64,000 nt of DNA from JAZGGS01 sp963714405 (GCA_963714405.1 CAVQOH010000006.1:744001-808000); one strand, 5' to 3'; counted from the stretch's first letter, positions 26,810-36,099 are shown. Program-made: numbers and translations. Notes: generated from the sequence alone by a model not told the origin.

Positions 26810-27742
26810 TTAACCTTTCAAATGTTTCCAATATAGTTGGAGAATAATTCTATAATTTTTTATAAGAGCAATATTTACGTTATACTTAGCTATATGATAT
26901 TTGATATAAAAAAATAAAAAATTTAGTACGACAAATGTATAAGAGACTAGGCAATTATAATTTTTCTTATAAAAATTTATTAATCCTTTATTTCTATAAT
27001 AAAATATAAACCTATTAAATGGTGATTCATGATGTTCACCAGAATGATAAATTGGTCCGATGTTAGTAACAGCATTCTTGTAACCAATCTTAGCCAGGCG
27101 AAATGAGAGATCAGCATCTTCAACGTACATAAAATAGTCTTCATCGAAGCCATTCATACTTACGAACAGACTCCTTTTAACAATGAAAAACGCTCCTTTT
27201 ACAATATCAACAAATTTTAACTGATTTTTTTCAGGAAGCTGTATTTTCCTTTTTTTTAATAGTGCGTTTTTCACACCCAGTAATTCAATAAATCTTTTTC
27301 TCAAATTTGGATTCCCATAATAGGATGGTTGTAAGCTTCCATCAATATTCATTAACATTGCACCAAGTATACCAACCGAATTATTAGCTTGAAGAATATT
27401 AAAGAGCTTTTGGAATGGATCGTCCTCAAAATAAATATCGCTATTTACAAATATAAGATACTCCCCAGATGCCAAACTTGCAGCCTGATTACAAGCTCTG
27501 GCAAATCCTTTGTTAAACTTGTTTTTAATTAAAGTAGTGTGGGGAAATTCCTTCTCTATCATCTTTATATTGTTCTCGAATGATGCATTATCAACTATAA
27601 TTATTTCATATCTGGGATAAATATTATTTTCTATAATACTATTTAAAGTCTTCCTTAACTTGCCAGGATTATTATAGCTAATAATAATTATTGATAAAGT
27701 TGATGTGTATTTTATATTATTCATAAACCGACAAGTATCCAT
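26810..27742 (-). CDS. Glycosyltransferase family 2 (rhamnosyltransferase-like)
   Basis: 310 residues. The GT-A fold is clear: LSIIIISYNNPGKLRKTL, VDNASFEN, NKGFARACNQAA, the metal-binding VNSDIYF, and GFDEDYFMYVEDADLSFRL. This pattern is that of WbbL-type rhamnosyltransferases. It lies 8 bases after the previous GT2 gene in the operon. The ATG at 27742 was kept; a second ATG six codons in (27724) would also leave the fold intact. The DNA here is noticeably richer in A and T than the flanking housekeeping genes. Confidence 0.8.
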   Translation of the reverse strand: MDTCRFMNNIKYTSTLSIIIISYNNPGKLRKTLNSIIENNIYPRYEIIIVDNASFENNIKMIEKEFPHTTLIKNKFNKGFARACNQAASLASGEYLIFVNSDIYFEDDPFQKLFNILQANNSVGILGAMLMNIDGSLQPSYYGNPNLRKRFIELLGVKNALLKKRKIQLPEKNQLKFVDIVKGAFFIVKRSLFVSMNGFDEDYFMYVEDADLSFRLAKIGYKNAVTNIGPIYHSGEHHESPFNRFIFYYRNKGLINFYKKNYNCLVSYTFVVLNFLFFYIKYHIAKYNVNIALIKNYRIILQLYWKHLKG

Positions 27743-27750
27743 CTAATAGA

Positions 27751-28653
27751 TCATCTAAGCATTAAGTAATAAAGATAAATAAACTTTTCCTTTAATCTGA
27801 AGTCCTTAAATAAAACGAATTCCCAAAAGCATTTAATTGAATTTATATATCCTCTGTGTTTTAAATTTTCAGCAACTAATGAATAGAATTTTATCACTTT
27901 TTCTATTAACCCGGCGTATTTATCATTAAGCAAATCATTTTTCCCTAGAAATGATTTCAAGTCTTCAAAAAACATGACCTTTGAGTTAAATCTGGTAATC
28001 AACTCTTCCTTATTTCTGAAATGGAATTGCGTTCCCACTACATTTGAAGAGTGAGTCCTATAATAGTCAAGAGGTTCCTTCACAAAACCTACCCTTCCAA
28101 ATATCAACGAATTAAAGTAAATCCATTTGTCATACAGATCATACCTAGAAAAAGGAATAAGCTTCATTAAAAATTCTTTTTTTACTAGAATTGTCGCACC
28201 ACGTGCATTATTATACTGTAATCGAATGTATAAATCTGAGGAAAGGTTTTGCTGTGGGTATAGTTTTTTCGTTTTAGAATTATTATTTAGAAGCAATGAC
28301 TGAGAATAGACGATATCGTAATTGTCTCTCTCTATATTAGTTTTTAATAACTCCAATTTGTTATGCATCCATATATCATCCTGATCACAGAAGGAAATAC
28401 ATTCACCATTACTATTAAAAACACCTTTTTCAAATGAGCTGGTAGCGCCTAGATTTATGTCGTTTTTAATTAGTTGGTAGTTTGTAAAATTGTTTGAAGA
28501 AAAATAATCTTTGATAAGATTTATGGTATTATCTGTAGATGCATCATCTACGACAATTATTTCAAAATCTTTTAGGGTTTGATTAAATATCGACTCTAAT
28601 TGAGAGATTATATATTTCGCACCATTGTATGTAGCTAAGATGATAGAAATCAC
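27751..28653 (-). CDS. Glycosyltransferase family 2
   Basis: 300 residues. GT-A fold with ISIILATYNGAKYI at the N-terminus, VDDASTDNTINLI, a CDQDDIWM block (metal-binding acidic residues) and a C-terminal helical tail. The CDQDDIW pattern is typical of alpha- or beta-glycosyltransferases that extend O-antigen units. The start is GTG at 28653; no ATG lies nearby in frame. The 135 bases upstream hold no recognisable gene. Donor and acceptor are unknown. Confidence 0.8.
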   Translation of the reverse strand: MISIILATYNGAKYIISQLESIFNQTLKDFEIIVVDDASTDNTINLIKDYFSSNNFTNYQLIKNDINLGATSSFEKGVFNSNGECISFCDQDDIWMHNKLELLKTNIERDNYDIVYSQSLLLNNNSKTKKLYPQQNLSSDLYIRLQYNNARGATILVKKEFLMKLIPFSRYDLYDKWIYFNSLIFGRVGFVKEPLDYYRTHSSNVVGTQFHFRNKEELITRFNSKVMFFEDLKSFLGKNDLLNDKYAGLIEKVIKFYSLVAENLKHRGYINSIKCFWEFVLFKDFRLKEKFIYLYYLMLR

Positions 28654-28788
28654 AGAAAAATATCAATTTGTTTTTACATAAAATTTTTAGCTTTGAAATC
28701 TTCCTTTATTTTCCTGCTAGCTAAAATAAAAAAAGCAATAAAATGTAAGTTAATTTGGTTAATCGGCTTTATTAATCAGGTGATACAT

Positions 28789-29997
28789 TTAATTCTCTTT
28801 TAATATATCTTGATAGATGCCATTGTATGAATAATAGGAATCAGTAATATTATACTCCTTTAATGCAGTTTGCATACAACGATTGTAAACATCATCATCA
28901 TCCAATAGAACCATTAGTTGATTAACAGCATATTCATAATTCTTTTCTTTAATAATTACACCAATATCATTTTTATGGATAATCTCCTCCGTATCTCCCA
29001 CACCACTACTAACAGCAACTGGTAATCCAGCCGCGAGATATTCAGCAAATTTCAAAGGTGAAGCAACGTTATTTATCAGAATGTCATCCCTAATTAAAAG
29101 ACCAAAATTTGCAGATAGTAGATGTTCAAAAACCTCTGAAGATTTTGCCTCAATAAATTCGGTTATATTATAAAGCGAAGAATCGTTTTGAATTTCCTTC
29201 ATAAAAACATCTAAGTTATAACTCAAAATTTTAAGAGAAAAATTTGGAATAATCTTGCAACACATCTGAGCGAAAGCCTTGATTTCACTAACACTCTGCC
29301 ATCTAGCTGCAGAACCTGCAAATACCCCCACGACATTTTTATTTTTCTTCCTTATATTAATTTTTGTGTTGTTTAGTTTTTGATTAATATTTGTTTTATT
29401 GTCGATAACAGTAATTTTTTTATCTAAATGGCTGCAGATGGTAGAAAAATTTTCTAACATATATTCCCTAAACGCGTTTGAAACTACCACAATATGATTT
29501 GTTTTTTTTACTATTCGATTTTCAATCATTCTCAAAATCCTAACACTCAAGCTATTTTCTTTCCATCTCCCTTTAAATATTTCCTCTTGAATAAATAATC
29601 CACGATTATCATATATAAATTTTGTTTTTGGAAAAAAGTACTTGAGTATTAGACATATCGTGGCAGGATAGAAGCTTCTTGCATGAAATACCTTAAACTT
29701 ATAATTAACTGCTAATGATAGGATGAAAAATATACTCCGAGCTCCATTAACAATACTACCAGGCAAGAAACGATACTTATTTATTAAAATTTTTTGAAAA
29801 TTTATAATGTTTTTATATAAGTCTTGAATATTTAAGATTTTTTCTTCGTTCGATTTTTCCAAATATGCTGATTCGAAATGTATCATAAAACAATTATAAT
29901 TATTTCTCGAAAGAAACTTCAATAAAGGCAATCCCTGGGAACTAACAATTGGATTTGTTAATGAACCATCACTAATGAAAAGAACATTATTTTTCAT
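28789..29997 (-). CDS. GT4-like glycosyltransferase (GT-B fold)
   Basis: 402 residues. The N-terminal domain starts NVLFISDGSLTNPIVSSQG and contains YDNRGLFIQEEI; the C-terminal domain contains VVGVFAGSAARW and a donor-binding stretch PLKFAEYLAAGLPVAVSSG, typical of GT4 enzymes. No signal peptide or membrane anchor is seen. It lies 53 bases downstream of the polymerase gene and probably adds one sugar of the repeat unit. The sequence is diverged, so the donor cannot be predicted. Confidence 0.75.
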   Translation of the reverse strand: MKNNVLFISDGSLTNPIVSSQGLPLLKFLSRNNYNCFMIHFESAYLEKSNEEKILNIQDLYKNIINFQKILINKYRFLPGSIVNGARSIFFILSLAVNYKFKVFHARSFYPATICLILKYFFPKTKFIYDNRGLFIQEEIFKGRWKENSLSVRILRMIENRIVKKTNHIVVVSNAFREYMLENFSTICSHLDKKITVIDNKTNINQKLNNTKINIRKKNKNVVGVFAGSAARWQSVSEIKAFAQMCCKIIPNFSLKILSYNLDVFMKEIQNDSSLYNITEFIEAKSSEVFEHLLSANFGLLIRDDILINNVASPLKFAEYLAAGLPVAVSSGVGDTEEIIHKNDIGVIIKEKNYEYAVNQLMVLLDDDDVYNRCMQTALKEYNITDSYYSYNGIYQDILKEN

Positions 29998-30049
29998 TTT
30001 TTTAGTGAGTTTTTTGTACTGTAGATATTTAGGTAATCTGTACTCATTA

Positions 30050-31432
30050 TTACTTTTCTATTGCAATCTTTCTATATTCATAATCTACATAAGCAAATGT
30101 TAAAGCATAGAGTAAATTTAACTTCAGCTTAACAAGATTTGCATTTAGCAGACCAAAAGCCATTAGTGCCAACATACCGCTAATTATTCCAACCATCATT
30201 ACCTTTATTTTCAAGGAATCTGAATTTTTGAATACCAGATAACTACTTTTAATCAAACGATAGAACATCCAAAGGGCAATTGATAAGAAAATTATTCCTC
30301 CCTTCAACCAATAATAAATATAATTATTGTCGGGGAAAGTATATCGTGTTTGAAGTAACCACCTCATTTGAAGCTGGTGTCCAAATCCATATCCAAAAAT
30401 AGGTTTCTGTAAAATTTGTTGAATACCTAAGTATACTGTTTCCAATCTCATTAAGAAAGAAATATCTCCTAAAGGATTAGAGATTGATTCAACTCTTTCC
30501 TCGGTAGTTACATGAGTAAAATCTTGTTTGACGGCAGTAGAGGTTCTTAGAAATGGAACTGTTAATAAACCCAACGTAATAACAAGCAGGAATAAATATT
30601 TCACACTTACATTTCGAGCCCGTAAGTATAGCAAAAATACAATTGTCATCGCAACAAGGTTGGTAATCCATAGGGTTCTTGTTTGAGTAGCAATAGATCC
30701 CCACCACAATATTATAAGCACTGGAGTAAGTGAAATTTTTAAGTAGGGTCGATTTTTTAAAAACAGAATAGCTGAAAACACAAGGGCAATTACAAACGGG
30801 AAAAAGTGATTATGGTATGTTGTAAATCTTATAGGAGAAGTGATATCAATAACAATATATTCAAAAGCGATTAAAGTGAAGACTAATACAGTTGTGATAA
30901 ATAATATATAATAATCTCTTCGTTTTTTTATTAAATATATAATCGGTATAGCCAAAAAGAAATATAAATTTTGATACAGTTCTTCTACAAGTATTCCCAA
31001 TTGTGCACCTTTGGAGATACCATATAAAGCCAACAATACTGAATAAGCGGTATAAATGATAACAGGTAGCATAATATATGTTATACTTAATTTCAAATTT
31101 TTTTTTGAATAAAAAAATTGAGCAATTGCTAAGACTACTAAAAGGTAGAGGGGTATATTCTGAGCTACAATATATCCAAAATAACGACTGAATTTAAAAT
31201 TAATATATGCGAATGGGATTATAGAAATTAATAAAAGAAATGTGGGTAAATCTTTTATTATGTTCTTATAAAGAATTATACTAAATAGTACTACACAATA
31301 ACCAACTACCGCAATTGAAGAATCCGTAATCCTAACTAACATTATTTGTAAAGCCAGATTTAGAATTAGAAATACAGATAAAATGAAAATATTCGTATTT
31401 GATTTTTTATTTAGCGAGTCAAAAGCTATCAT
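30050..31432 (-). CDS. O-antigen polymerase/ligase family membrane protein (Wzy-like)
   Basis: 460 residues with about ten to twelve hydrophobic segments and one longer extracytoplasmic loop (about 285-355) containing KPIFGYGFGHQLQ, the place where the Wzy_C/O-antigen ligase family has its conserved residues. RTLWITNL precedes it. Such proteins join lipid-linked repeat units, or transfer the finished chain to lipid A, on the periplasmic face. With a flippase and a Wzz-like protein in the same operon the polymerase role is favoured, which is inference. The gap to the flippase gene is 16 bases. Confidence 0.75.
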   Translation of the reverse strand: MIAFDSLNKKSNTNIFILSVFLILNLALQIMLVRITDSSIAVVGYCVVLFSIILYKNIIKDLPTFLLLISIIPFAYINFKFSRYFGYIVAQNIPLYLLVVLAIAQFFYSKKNLKLSITYIMLPVIIYTAYSVLLALYGISKGAQLGILVEELYQNLYFFLAIPIIYLIKKRRDYYILFITTVLVFTLIAFEYIVIDITSPIRFTTYHNHFFPFVIALVFSAILFLKNRPYLKISLTPVLIILWWGSIATQTRTLWITNLVAMTIVFLLYLRARNVSVKYLFLLVITLGLLTVPFLRTSTAVKQDFTHVTTEERVESISNPLGDISFLMRLETVYLGIQQILQKPIFGYGFGHQLQMRWLLQTRYTFPDNNYIYYWLKGGIIFLSIALWMFYRLIKSSYLVFKNSDSLKIKVMMVGIISGMLALMAFGLLNANLVKLKLNLLYALTFAYVDYEYRKIAIEK

Positions 31433-31448
31433 GATGAGTAATAAATTA

Positions 31449-32900
31449 CTAATTGCTAGATTTTTTCAGTAACGTGTCTTTAAAAATTTTTAATTGGGCA
31501 TTATTAAATATAATATTCATTCCTATATAAATAGCTGAGCCACTAATAATTAGAATAACTAACAAAATCTCGTTACTTATGTCATCATATAATGTATAAT
31601 TTAATGCTAAAGTAACAATATACTGAGTGATACAAATAACGATAATCTTGTAAAAATTCTTAATAAACGTTGTAAATTTTAATTTGATCAACTTAAAAGG
31701 AATGAAAAAAACTGGGTATAGTAGAAGAAGAGTTGTAATTAGGTAACTGACCGCAACCCCGGTTATTCCCCAATTTAGACCAACTAAAAATCCACCGACA
31801 ACTATGATACCAGCGAAAACACCCCATCTGAACATCCAATCTGTCTTTCCTTTTGCTTGATAAATTGAACCGGTTGTAGTAGCGATCGACTGTATCATCC
31901 CAACAGGAGCTAGTATAACTAAAAGTATTGATAATAAATTCACGTCCCACTTATTGAAGAAAAATACTGTAGTGAAAACATCACTCACACCTATGATGAT
32001 AGCTAACAGAGGGAAAGTGATCAATGCGATAGCTACTGCCATCTGTGTATATATATTGCGAAATCTTGAATTATCTTCCTTAATTCTGGAATAAATAGGA
32101 AACATTACTCTGGATACAACCAGTGATATATTCTGAACTGGATATAGCATTATTTTATAAGCTATATAATAGTGCCCTAATTCTCTTTCACCTAAAAATT
32201 TTCCAATCAATATGTAATCCATATTTCTTACAAAGTAATTAAAAACATTATAGCCTAATAAATTAAGACTATAACTTAAAACAGTTTTCACATTATTCGT
32301 ACTAAATTGAAAGCTTGGCTTGAATTTACCTACAAACCAGAGAATTATTGTAAGCAACAATGATGAAACCAAGGCTTGAAATACTAAACTCCAGACACCA
32401 TATCCTAATAATGCTAAAGTTATACCTGTTATCGAACCACCGAATACACTAAGCAATTCCGAACGAGCCAACAAATCAAATTTGTATTCTCTTTCAAGCA
32501 ATGCTTTCTGTACAATACCAAAACTTGAAATAGAAAATGATATCGACAAAACCTGCAGAACCGAAATAGCTTGCATGTTGGAGAAAAAATCTGCTATGAA
32601 TGGTGCGGATACAAAAATCAGAACAGATGCTGATATACCAAAGATAACATTTATCCAAAAAATACTTGATAGAAGAATATTCGATGGCTCATCTACATAA
32701 ATTAGAGCTGATGATGTTCCAAGGTCTTTAAAAACATCGAGGAAACCAATAACAATAAAAGCCATGGCAATAATTCCAAAATCTTCCGGAGATAGAAGTA
32801 AAACTAGAATTAAAGTAGTAACATATTGAATCAGTTGTCTGCCAAATCTGGCTATTGACGACCACTTTAAACCTTGAATTGCAAGATTTTTTAAACTCAT
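31449..32900 (-). CDS. Polysaccharide flippase (Wzx/WzxC-like, MOP superfamily)
   Basis: 483 residues, about 12-14 hydrophobic segments. The opening LAIQGLKWSSIARFGRQLIQ and LSPEDFGIIAMAFIVIGFLD are characteristic of the lipopolysaccharide/colanic-acid exporter branch (WzxC-like). It flips undecaprenyl-diphosphate-linked repeat units across the inner membrane. It stands between the GT4 gene and the polymerase gene in the island. It differs clearly from the flippase at 18322-19791, so the two are not recent duplicates. Confidence 0.85.
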   Translation of the reverse strand: MSLKNLAIQGLKWSSIARFGRQLIQYVTTLILVLLLSPEDFGIIAMAFIVIGFLDVFKDLGTSSALIYVDEPSNILLSSIFWINVIFGISASVLIFVSAPFIADFFSNMQAISVLQVLSISFSISSFGIVQKALLEREYKFDLLARSELLSVFGGSITGITLALLGYGVWSLVFQALVSSLLLTIILWFVGKFKPSFQFSTNNVKTVLSYSLNLLGYNVFNYFVRNMDYILIGKFLGERELGHYYIAYKIMLYPVQNISLVVSRVMFPIYSRIKEDNSRFRNIYTQMAVAIALITFPLLAIIIGVSDVFTTVFFFNKWDVNLLSILLVILAPVGMIQSIATTTGSIYQAKGKTDWMFRWGVFAGIIVVGGFLVGLNWGITGVAVSYLITTLLLLYPVFFIPFKLIKLKFTTFIKNFYKIIVICITQYIVTLALNYTLYDDISNEILLVILIISGSAIYIGMNIIFNNAQLKIFKDTLLKKSSN

Positions 32901-32929
32901 TTAATTAATAATCCACATTAAAATTTGAT

Positions 32930-34114
32930 TCAATCCCTTTTCGTATTATTTATTAAATTTTTGTAGATATTCATAATATGCAAAACTTCTTTATTAAGAT
33001 TAAACTTTTCTATTACTTTTTTCCTTGCATTAGTTCTAAGCTTATTATCCGATAAAAGAATCTCGTACATTTTCTCAGAATATGATTTAACATCTCTTTC
33101 ATTTACTAAAAAACCATTTAAAGTGTCATCTATCAATTCTGGTATACCAGAGTGATACGTGCTTATAACAGGCAATCCTGTGGCCATTGCTTCCATTAAA
33201 ACAGTTGGAACTCCTTCTTGATCTCCCCTCTTACTGGTAACGCTATGATGAACAAATACATCTGCCTCTTCCATAAGATTTTTTACCTTTTCATCGTTAA
33301 CAACTCCAGTAAAGGTTACATGATCGCATATGTTTTTTTCTTTAACCAATTGTTTTATTTTATGATATAGTTCTCCCCCTCCAGCTAAGGTCAGATGTAC
33401 TTTCGGATTTTTTTTTAATAGCAAACTGAATGCTTCAATAGTATAAGCATGTCCTTTCTTTTCAACAAAATTTGAAACTTGTAAATAATTAATCACTTTT
33501 TTATCTAATACTTTTTGGTTCAGTTTAGTTCTCTCTTTAAATTTAAAAATATCCATCGGTATTCCACAGCGAACTACACTAATTCGATCCGGATTGGCAC
33601 CAATCTCAACTAGTCGTTGTTTCATATCTTCTGATACAGCAATTATGTGTGCATAAGAAAAAAGCTTTTTAAGTCTTTCAATATAGGCCTGAGATTTCAG
33701 AAGAATGGATGCATCGTATCCATGAAATGTGCATACCAAGGGAATCACCAACTCTTTAGCGATGGGTAGAATTTCTAAACCGGAAGGTCCGAAGTGCGCA
33801 TGTATTAATTTTACGTTGTTTTCAATAAGTTTTGATTTAAAATATTTGCTTTGCGATTTTGAAATCACAGGTTCTATAGATAATAATCTTTGTGCACCAT
33901 AAATTTTAGTAATTATTTTAGACTTCTTAATCGAAATAAAATTTCGCTGTTTAAAAAAAATATTACTAAATGGATACCGGTTTATATTTTCCAGTTTATC
34001 TGAGCATAGCACTATTGGTTCAAATTTACCTATTATCCCTTTCAGCTGTCTATATATAAACGTCATGGAAGGAGAGAGATAATGTTGAAGATATATAGCG
34101 ATGGCAGGTTTCAT
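32930..34114 (-). CDS. Glycosyltransferase family 4 (colanic-acid WcaL-like)
   Basis: 394 residues, GT-B fold. The N-terminal part has IHAHFGPSGLEILP and CTFHGYDAS, the C-terminal part has VSNFVEKKGHAYTIEAF, GGGELYHKI and GVPTVLMEAMATGLPVIST, the donor-binding motif of GT4. The combination (HAHFG, FHGYDAS) is that of the WcaL/AmsK/ExoL group. It lies 29 bases after the Wzz-like gene and would be the first glycosyltransferase of the operon. Confidence 0.85.
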   Translation of the reverse strand: MKPAIAIYLQHYLSPSMTFIYRQLKGIIGKFEPIVLCSDKLENINRYPFSNIFFKQRNFISIKKSKIITKIYGAQRLLSIEPVISKSQSKYFKSKLIENNVKLIHAHFGPSGLEILPIAKELVIPLVCTFHGYDASILLKSQAYIERLKKLFSYAHIIAVSEDMKQRLVEIGANPDRISVVRCGIPMDIFKFKERTKLNQKVLDKKVINYLQVSNFVEKKGHAYTIEAFSLLLKKNPKVHLTLAGGGELYHKIKQLVKEKNICDHVTFTGVVNDEKVKNLMEEADVFVHHSVTSKRGDQEGVPTVLMEAMATGLPVISTYHSGIPELIDDTLNGFLVNERDVKSYSEKMYEILLSDNKLRTNARKKVIEKFNLNKEVLHIMNIYKNLINNTKRD

Positions 34115-34143
34115 TAATATAAGATCAAGTGTGGATCACACTA

Positions 34144-35328
34144 TTACAAATTTTTCCATTTAAATAGATTCCTTTTCACATAAATCATTTTCTCTGAAGC
34201 ATTTAAATTCTCATTCGCTTTAATTAAAATAAAAATGAAAGCGATAATGAATACTGAAAATGTCATTAATAATGTCAATATCATTCTCGGTGGAAAACTT
34301 TTTTTCTCAGGCGGAATCGCACGATCAATAATCTGCAATGTTGGTATGTCCTTTTTCTCCTCAATTTTTGCTTGTTCAAAAAGAGGCAGAACAAATTCTA
34401 AAATTGCGGAATTAATTTCTACTTCACGCAAAATCCTGTAATATTCTACCGCTTTTTTTGGTAAAGTGGTAAGAGATGGTGTAATGCCAGATGGTTCTCC
34501 ATGTTCTTTTAAATCTTCAAGCTTTCTTTCCATTTCTTCAATTTCATATTGCATATTCGTAACATCGATTGATTGCTCTCCCTTAATCTTTTCAAGAATT
34601 GATTTTTGTATTTTTCTAGTGATGAGTTCTTTTTCAACATTTGTGTATGCTTCTACAATACCTTTAAATTGTTCTTCGGGTTCTATTATTCCGGTAGTGG
34701 ATTGATATATAACAAGAGAATCTTCAGAATCTCTTAAATTCTGCCTTATATCTAGTATTCTTTCATGAAGAAATTCTCTATTATTTTTAGACTTTTCAGT
34801 TCTAATTTTAATAAGTGTAGCATTAAGTTCATCTACCACAAAGTTGGTTATATCAGCCGCCAATTTGGGTGAGTTCGCTCGCGTTTCAATAAAAAATGCA
34901 CCAAAATCAGTTTCGATAGCAGTAATATTACTTTCAAGCGTCTCTAAAGCTTTTTTTCTGTAACCCTTAGTTTCAGATGATAATTCATAAACTTTATAAA
35001 GATTAAATTCGTCTATAACTTTCTGTAAATTTGTTCTGCTGTATATTATTGTATTATATAATCCCATTTCTGAGCTGGTAGCTCCTCCAATATCAAAGGG
35101 AAGGTTTACATCGAGATTACCAATTAGAGATGCAATTCCTCCCATTGAAGTATCCTCAGCAGGAATGATTAACGCTTCGGCATCGAATTGCTCTTCAACC
35201 AGAAAAAAAATTGCTAAATAAGTTATTATCATAGTTGGCAAAAGCAACAGTATTAAAAACTTTTTCCATTTAACAAGAATGACTAAATAATCTAATAAAT
35301 CAATCTTTTTTTCTTCAGTTATATTCAT
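34144..35328 (-). CDS. Wzz-type chain-length determinant protein
   Basis: 394 residues. One membrane segment near the N-terminus (about 24-44) and one near the C-terminus (about 352-376) enclose a long periplasmic, largely helical region with coiled-coil stretches. IIDRAIPPEKKSFPPR just before the last segment is the proline-rich motif of the Wzz/PCP family. There is no Walker motif or tyrosine-rich tail, so it lacks the Wzc kinase part; no separate kinase gene is seen in the window. It controls the length of the polymerised sugar chain. It is the first gene of the island. Confidence 0.85.
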   Translation of the reverse strand: MNITEEKKIDLLDYLVILVKWKKFLILLLLPTMIITYLAIFFLVEEQFDAEALIIPAEDTSMGGIASLIGNLDVNLPFDIGGATSSEMGLYNTIIYSRTNLQKVIDEFNLYKVYELSSETKGYRKKALETLESNITAIETDFGAFFIETRANSPKLAADITNFVVDELNATLIKIRTEKSKNNREFLHERILDIRQNLRDSEDSLVIYQSTTGIIEPEEQFKGIVEAYTNVEKELITRKIQKSILEKIKGEQSIDVTNMQYEIEEMERKLEDLKEHGEPSGITPSLTTLPKKAVEYYRILREVEINSAILEFVLPLFEQAKIEEKKDIPTLQIIDRAIPPEKKSFPPRMILTLLMTFSVFIIAFIFILIKANENLNASEKMIYVKRNLFKWKNL

Positions 35329-35436
35329 ATTTGATAAAATTAGTTATTATTAAAATTTAAACTTAGTTAACTTCCACTCCGGTTTTCAATCCAATTAAAA
35401 TTCAATTTGTGATTACAAATTTTTTTACATTGATAT

Positions 35437-35444
35437 CAAATTTA
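35437..35444 (-). promoter_or_regulatory. Candidate -7 element for the polysaccharide operon
   Basis: TAAATTTG on the minus strand is an exact match to the Bacteroidetes -7 consensus TAnnTTTG and lies about 110 bases before the Wzz-like start. No convincing TTTG -33 partner is seen at the usual distance, so this is tentative. Confidence 0.3.
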
Positions 35445-35459
35445 ATATAATTATTATTA

Positions 35460-35490
35460 TTTGACATTATTGATTTTTTTTCTATATTTG
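35460..35490 (+). promoter_or_regulatory. Promoter before leader RNA and 82-residue protein gene
   Basis: TTTG (35460-35463), 19 bases, then TATATTTG (35483-35490): a full match to the Bacteroidetes -33/-7 pattern. The same stretch reads TTGACA, 16 bases, TATATT. Transcription would start near 35495-35498. Confidence 0.6.
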
Positions 35491-35494
35491 GCGT

Positions 35495-35637
35495 TAATAA
35501 AGTAACCATTAACTTTTAGGAATACAATTATAGACGATTTGCTACAGGTATAAAAGTTCATTTTCAGTTTAGCATTTTTTATTACCAGAGTAGCAAATTT
35601 GTGCCGATTTAGGGACATTCTCTGGTCGGTTTTTTTT
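35495..35637 (+). ncRNA. Candidate structured leader RNA or small RNA ending in a terminator
   Basis: About 140 bases between a good promoter and a run of eight T (35630-35637). One long-range stem pairs GATTTGCTAC (35536-35545) with GTAGCAAAT (35590-35598). A second stem can form in two ways: CCGA..AGGGA with TCTCT..TCGG (35604-35629), directly before the T-run; or ACCAGAG (35584-35590) with CTCTGGT (35620-35626). The latter crosses the first stem, giving either a pseudoknot or a switch. This looks like an attenuator or an independent small RNA upstream of the 82-residue protein. Positions 35638-35730, up to the ribosome binding site, hold no further structure that I can defend. I do not recognise an RNA family. 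Confidence 0.5.
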
Positions 35638-35730
35638 ATTTAAACGGAACAATTTACGGAGGTGTTAGTACTAAATATTTGATACTTTGATTAGGTAACG
35701 ATATCCATTAACTAAAGAAGGAAGACGGAG

Positions 35731-35979
35731 ATGAAAGAAATAATAGCAAAAATAGATAACCCTCTGTCGGATTTAATCAGTGATGAAATTTACGAGTTGC
35801 TGGAAGCTCATGGACTGATAGATGAAAAAGCAGTTAGAGACTACCAAATTCGTAAAAAATTTAAACAACTGCGGGCAACAAAGGTTAGCGCAGGTGATGC
35901 AATTGATACAATTAGGGAGGACTATCCCTATTTGCAGTTTGACACAATACGTAAGATAGTTTACCAGATAAGCAAGTAA
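35731..35979 (+). CDS. Small conserved-looking helical protein, possible HTH
   Basis: 82 residues, charged and almost entirely helical, without signal peptide or cysteine. The C-terminal part (about 42-80) has spaced residues as in a helix-turn-helix: IRKKFKQLRATKVSAGDAI, then DYPYLQFDTIRKIVYQ. This suggests a DNA- or RNA-binding role, but I do not recognise the family. The ribosome binding site GAAGGAAGACGGAG lies directly before the ATG. It is the first plus-strand gene after the divergent sugar operon, has a structured leader, and is followed by its own promoter-RNA-terminator module. Regulation through the leader is inference. Confidence 0.7.
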   Translation: MKEIIAKIDNPLSDLISDEIYELLEAHGLIDEKAVRDYQIRKKFKQLRATKVSAGDAIDTIREDYPYLQFDTIRKIVYQISK

Positions 35980-35983
35980 TTAC

Positions 35984-36012
35984 TTGACAAATATTCATTA
36001 TCAGGTTATATT
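35984..36012 (+). promoter_or_regulatory. Strong sigma-70-like promoter
   Basis: TTGACA (35984-35989), 17-base spacer, TATATT (36007-36012), starting five bases after the stop codon of the 82-residue gene. The predicted start near 36018 coincides with the base of the hairpin of the following RNA. Confidence 0.65.
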
Positions 36013-36017
36013 ACAAC

Positions 36018-36099
36018 TGACTCTTTCAGAGGGTTCTCCCCTGCCCTTTGATGAATCAGAGTCGAGCCCAGTGGTCCCCCATCGCTGGGCTTTATTTTT
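36018..36099 (+). ncRNA. Candidate ~80-nt small RNA or attenuator with two hairpins
   Basis: The segment starts where the TTGACA-N17-TATATT promoter would initiate. Hairpin one: GACTCT (36019-36024) pairs with AGAGTC (36058-36063), and inside it CAGAGGG (36027-36033) pairs with CCCTTTG (36044-36050); CAGAGGG can alternatively pair with the closer CCCCTG (36038-36043). Hairpin two: AGCCCAG (36065-36071) with CTGGGCT (36085-36091), followed by TTTATTTTT, an intrinsic terminator. It may be a free small RNA, or a leader attenuating the DUF3098-like/eutN/dprA operon that begins 18 bases later. I cannot match it to tmRNA, SRP RNA, 6S RNA or a riboswitch class. Confidence 0.6.
36065..36099 (+). terminator. 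Intrinsic terminator of the small RNA
   Basis: Stem AGCCCAG / CTGGGCT with a 13-base loop, then TTTATTTTT. It would also stop read-through from the 82-residue gene. Confidence 0.75.
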
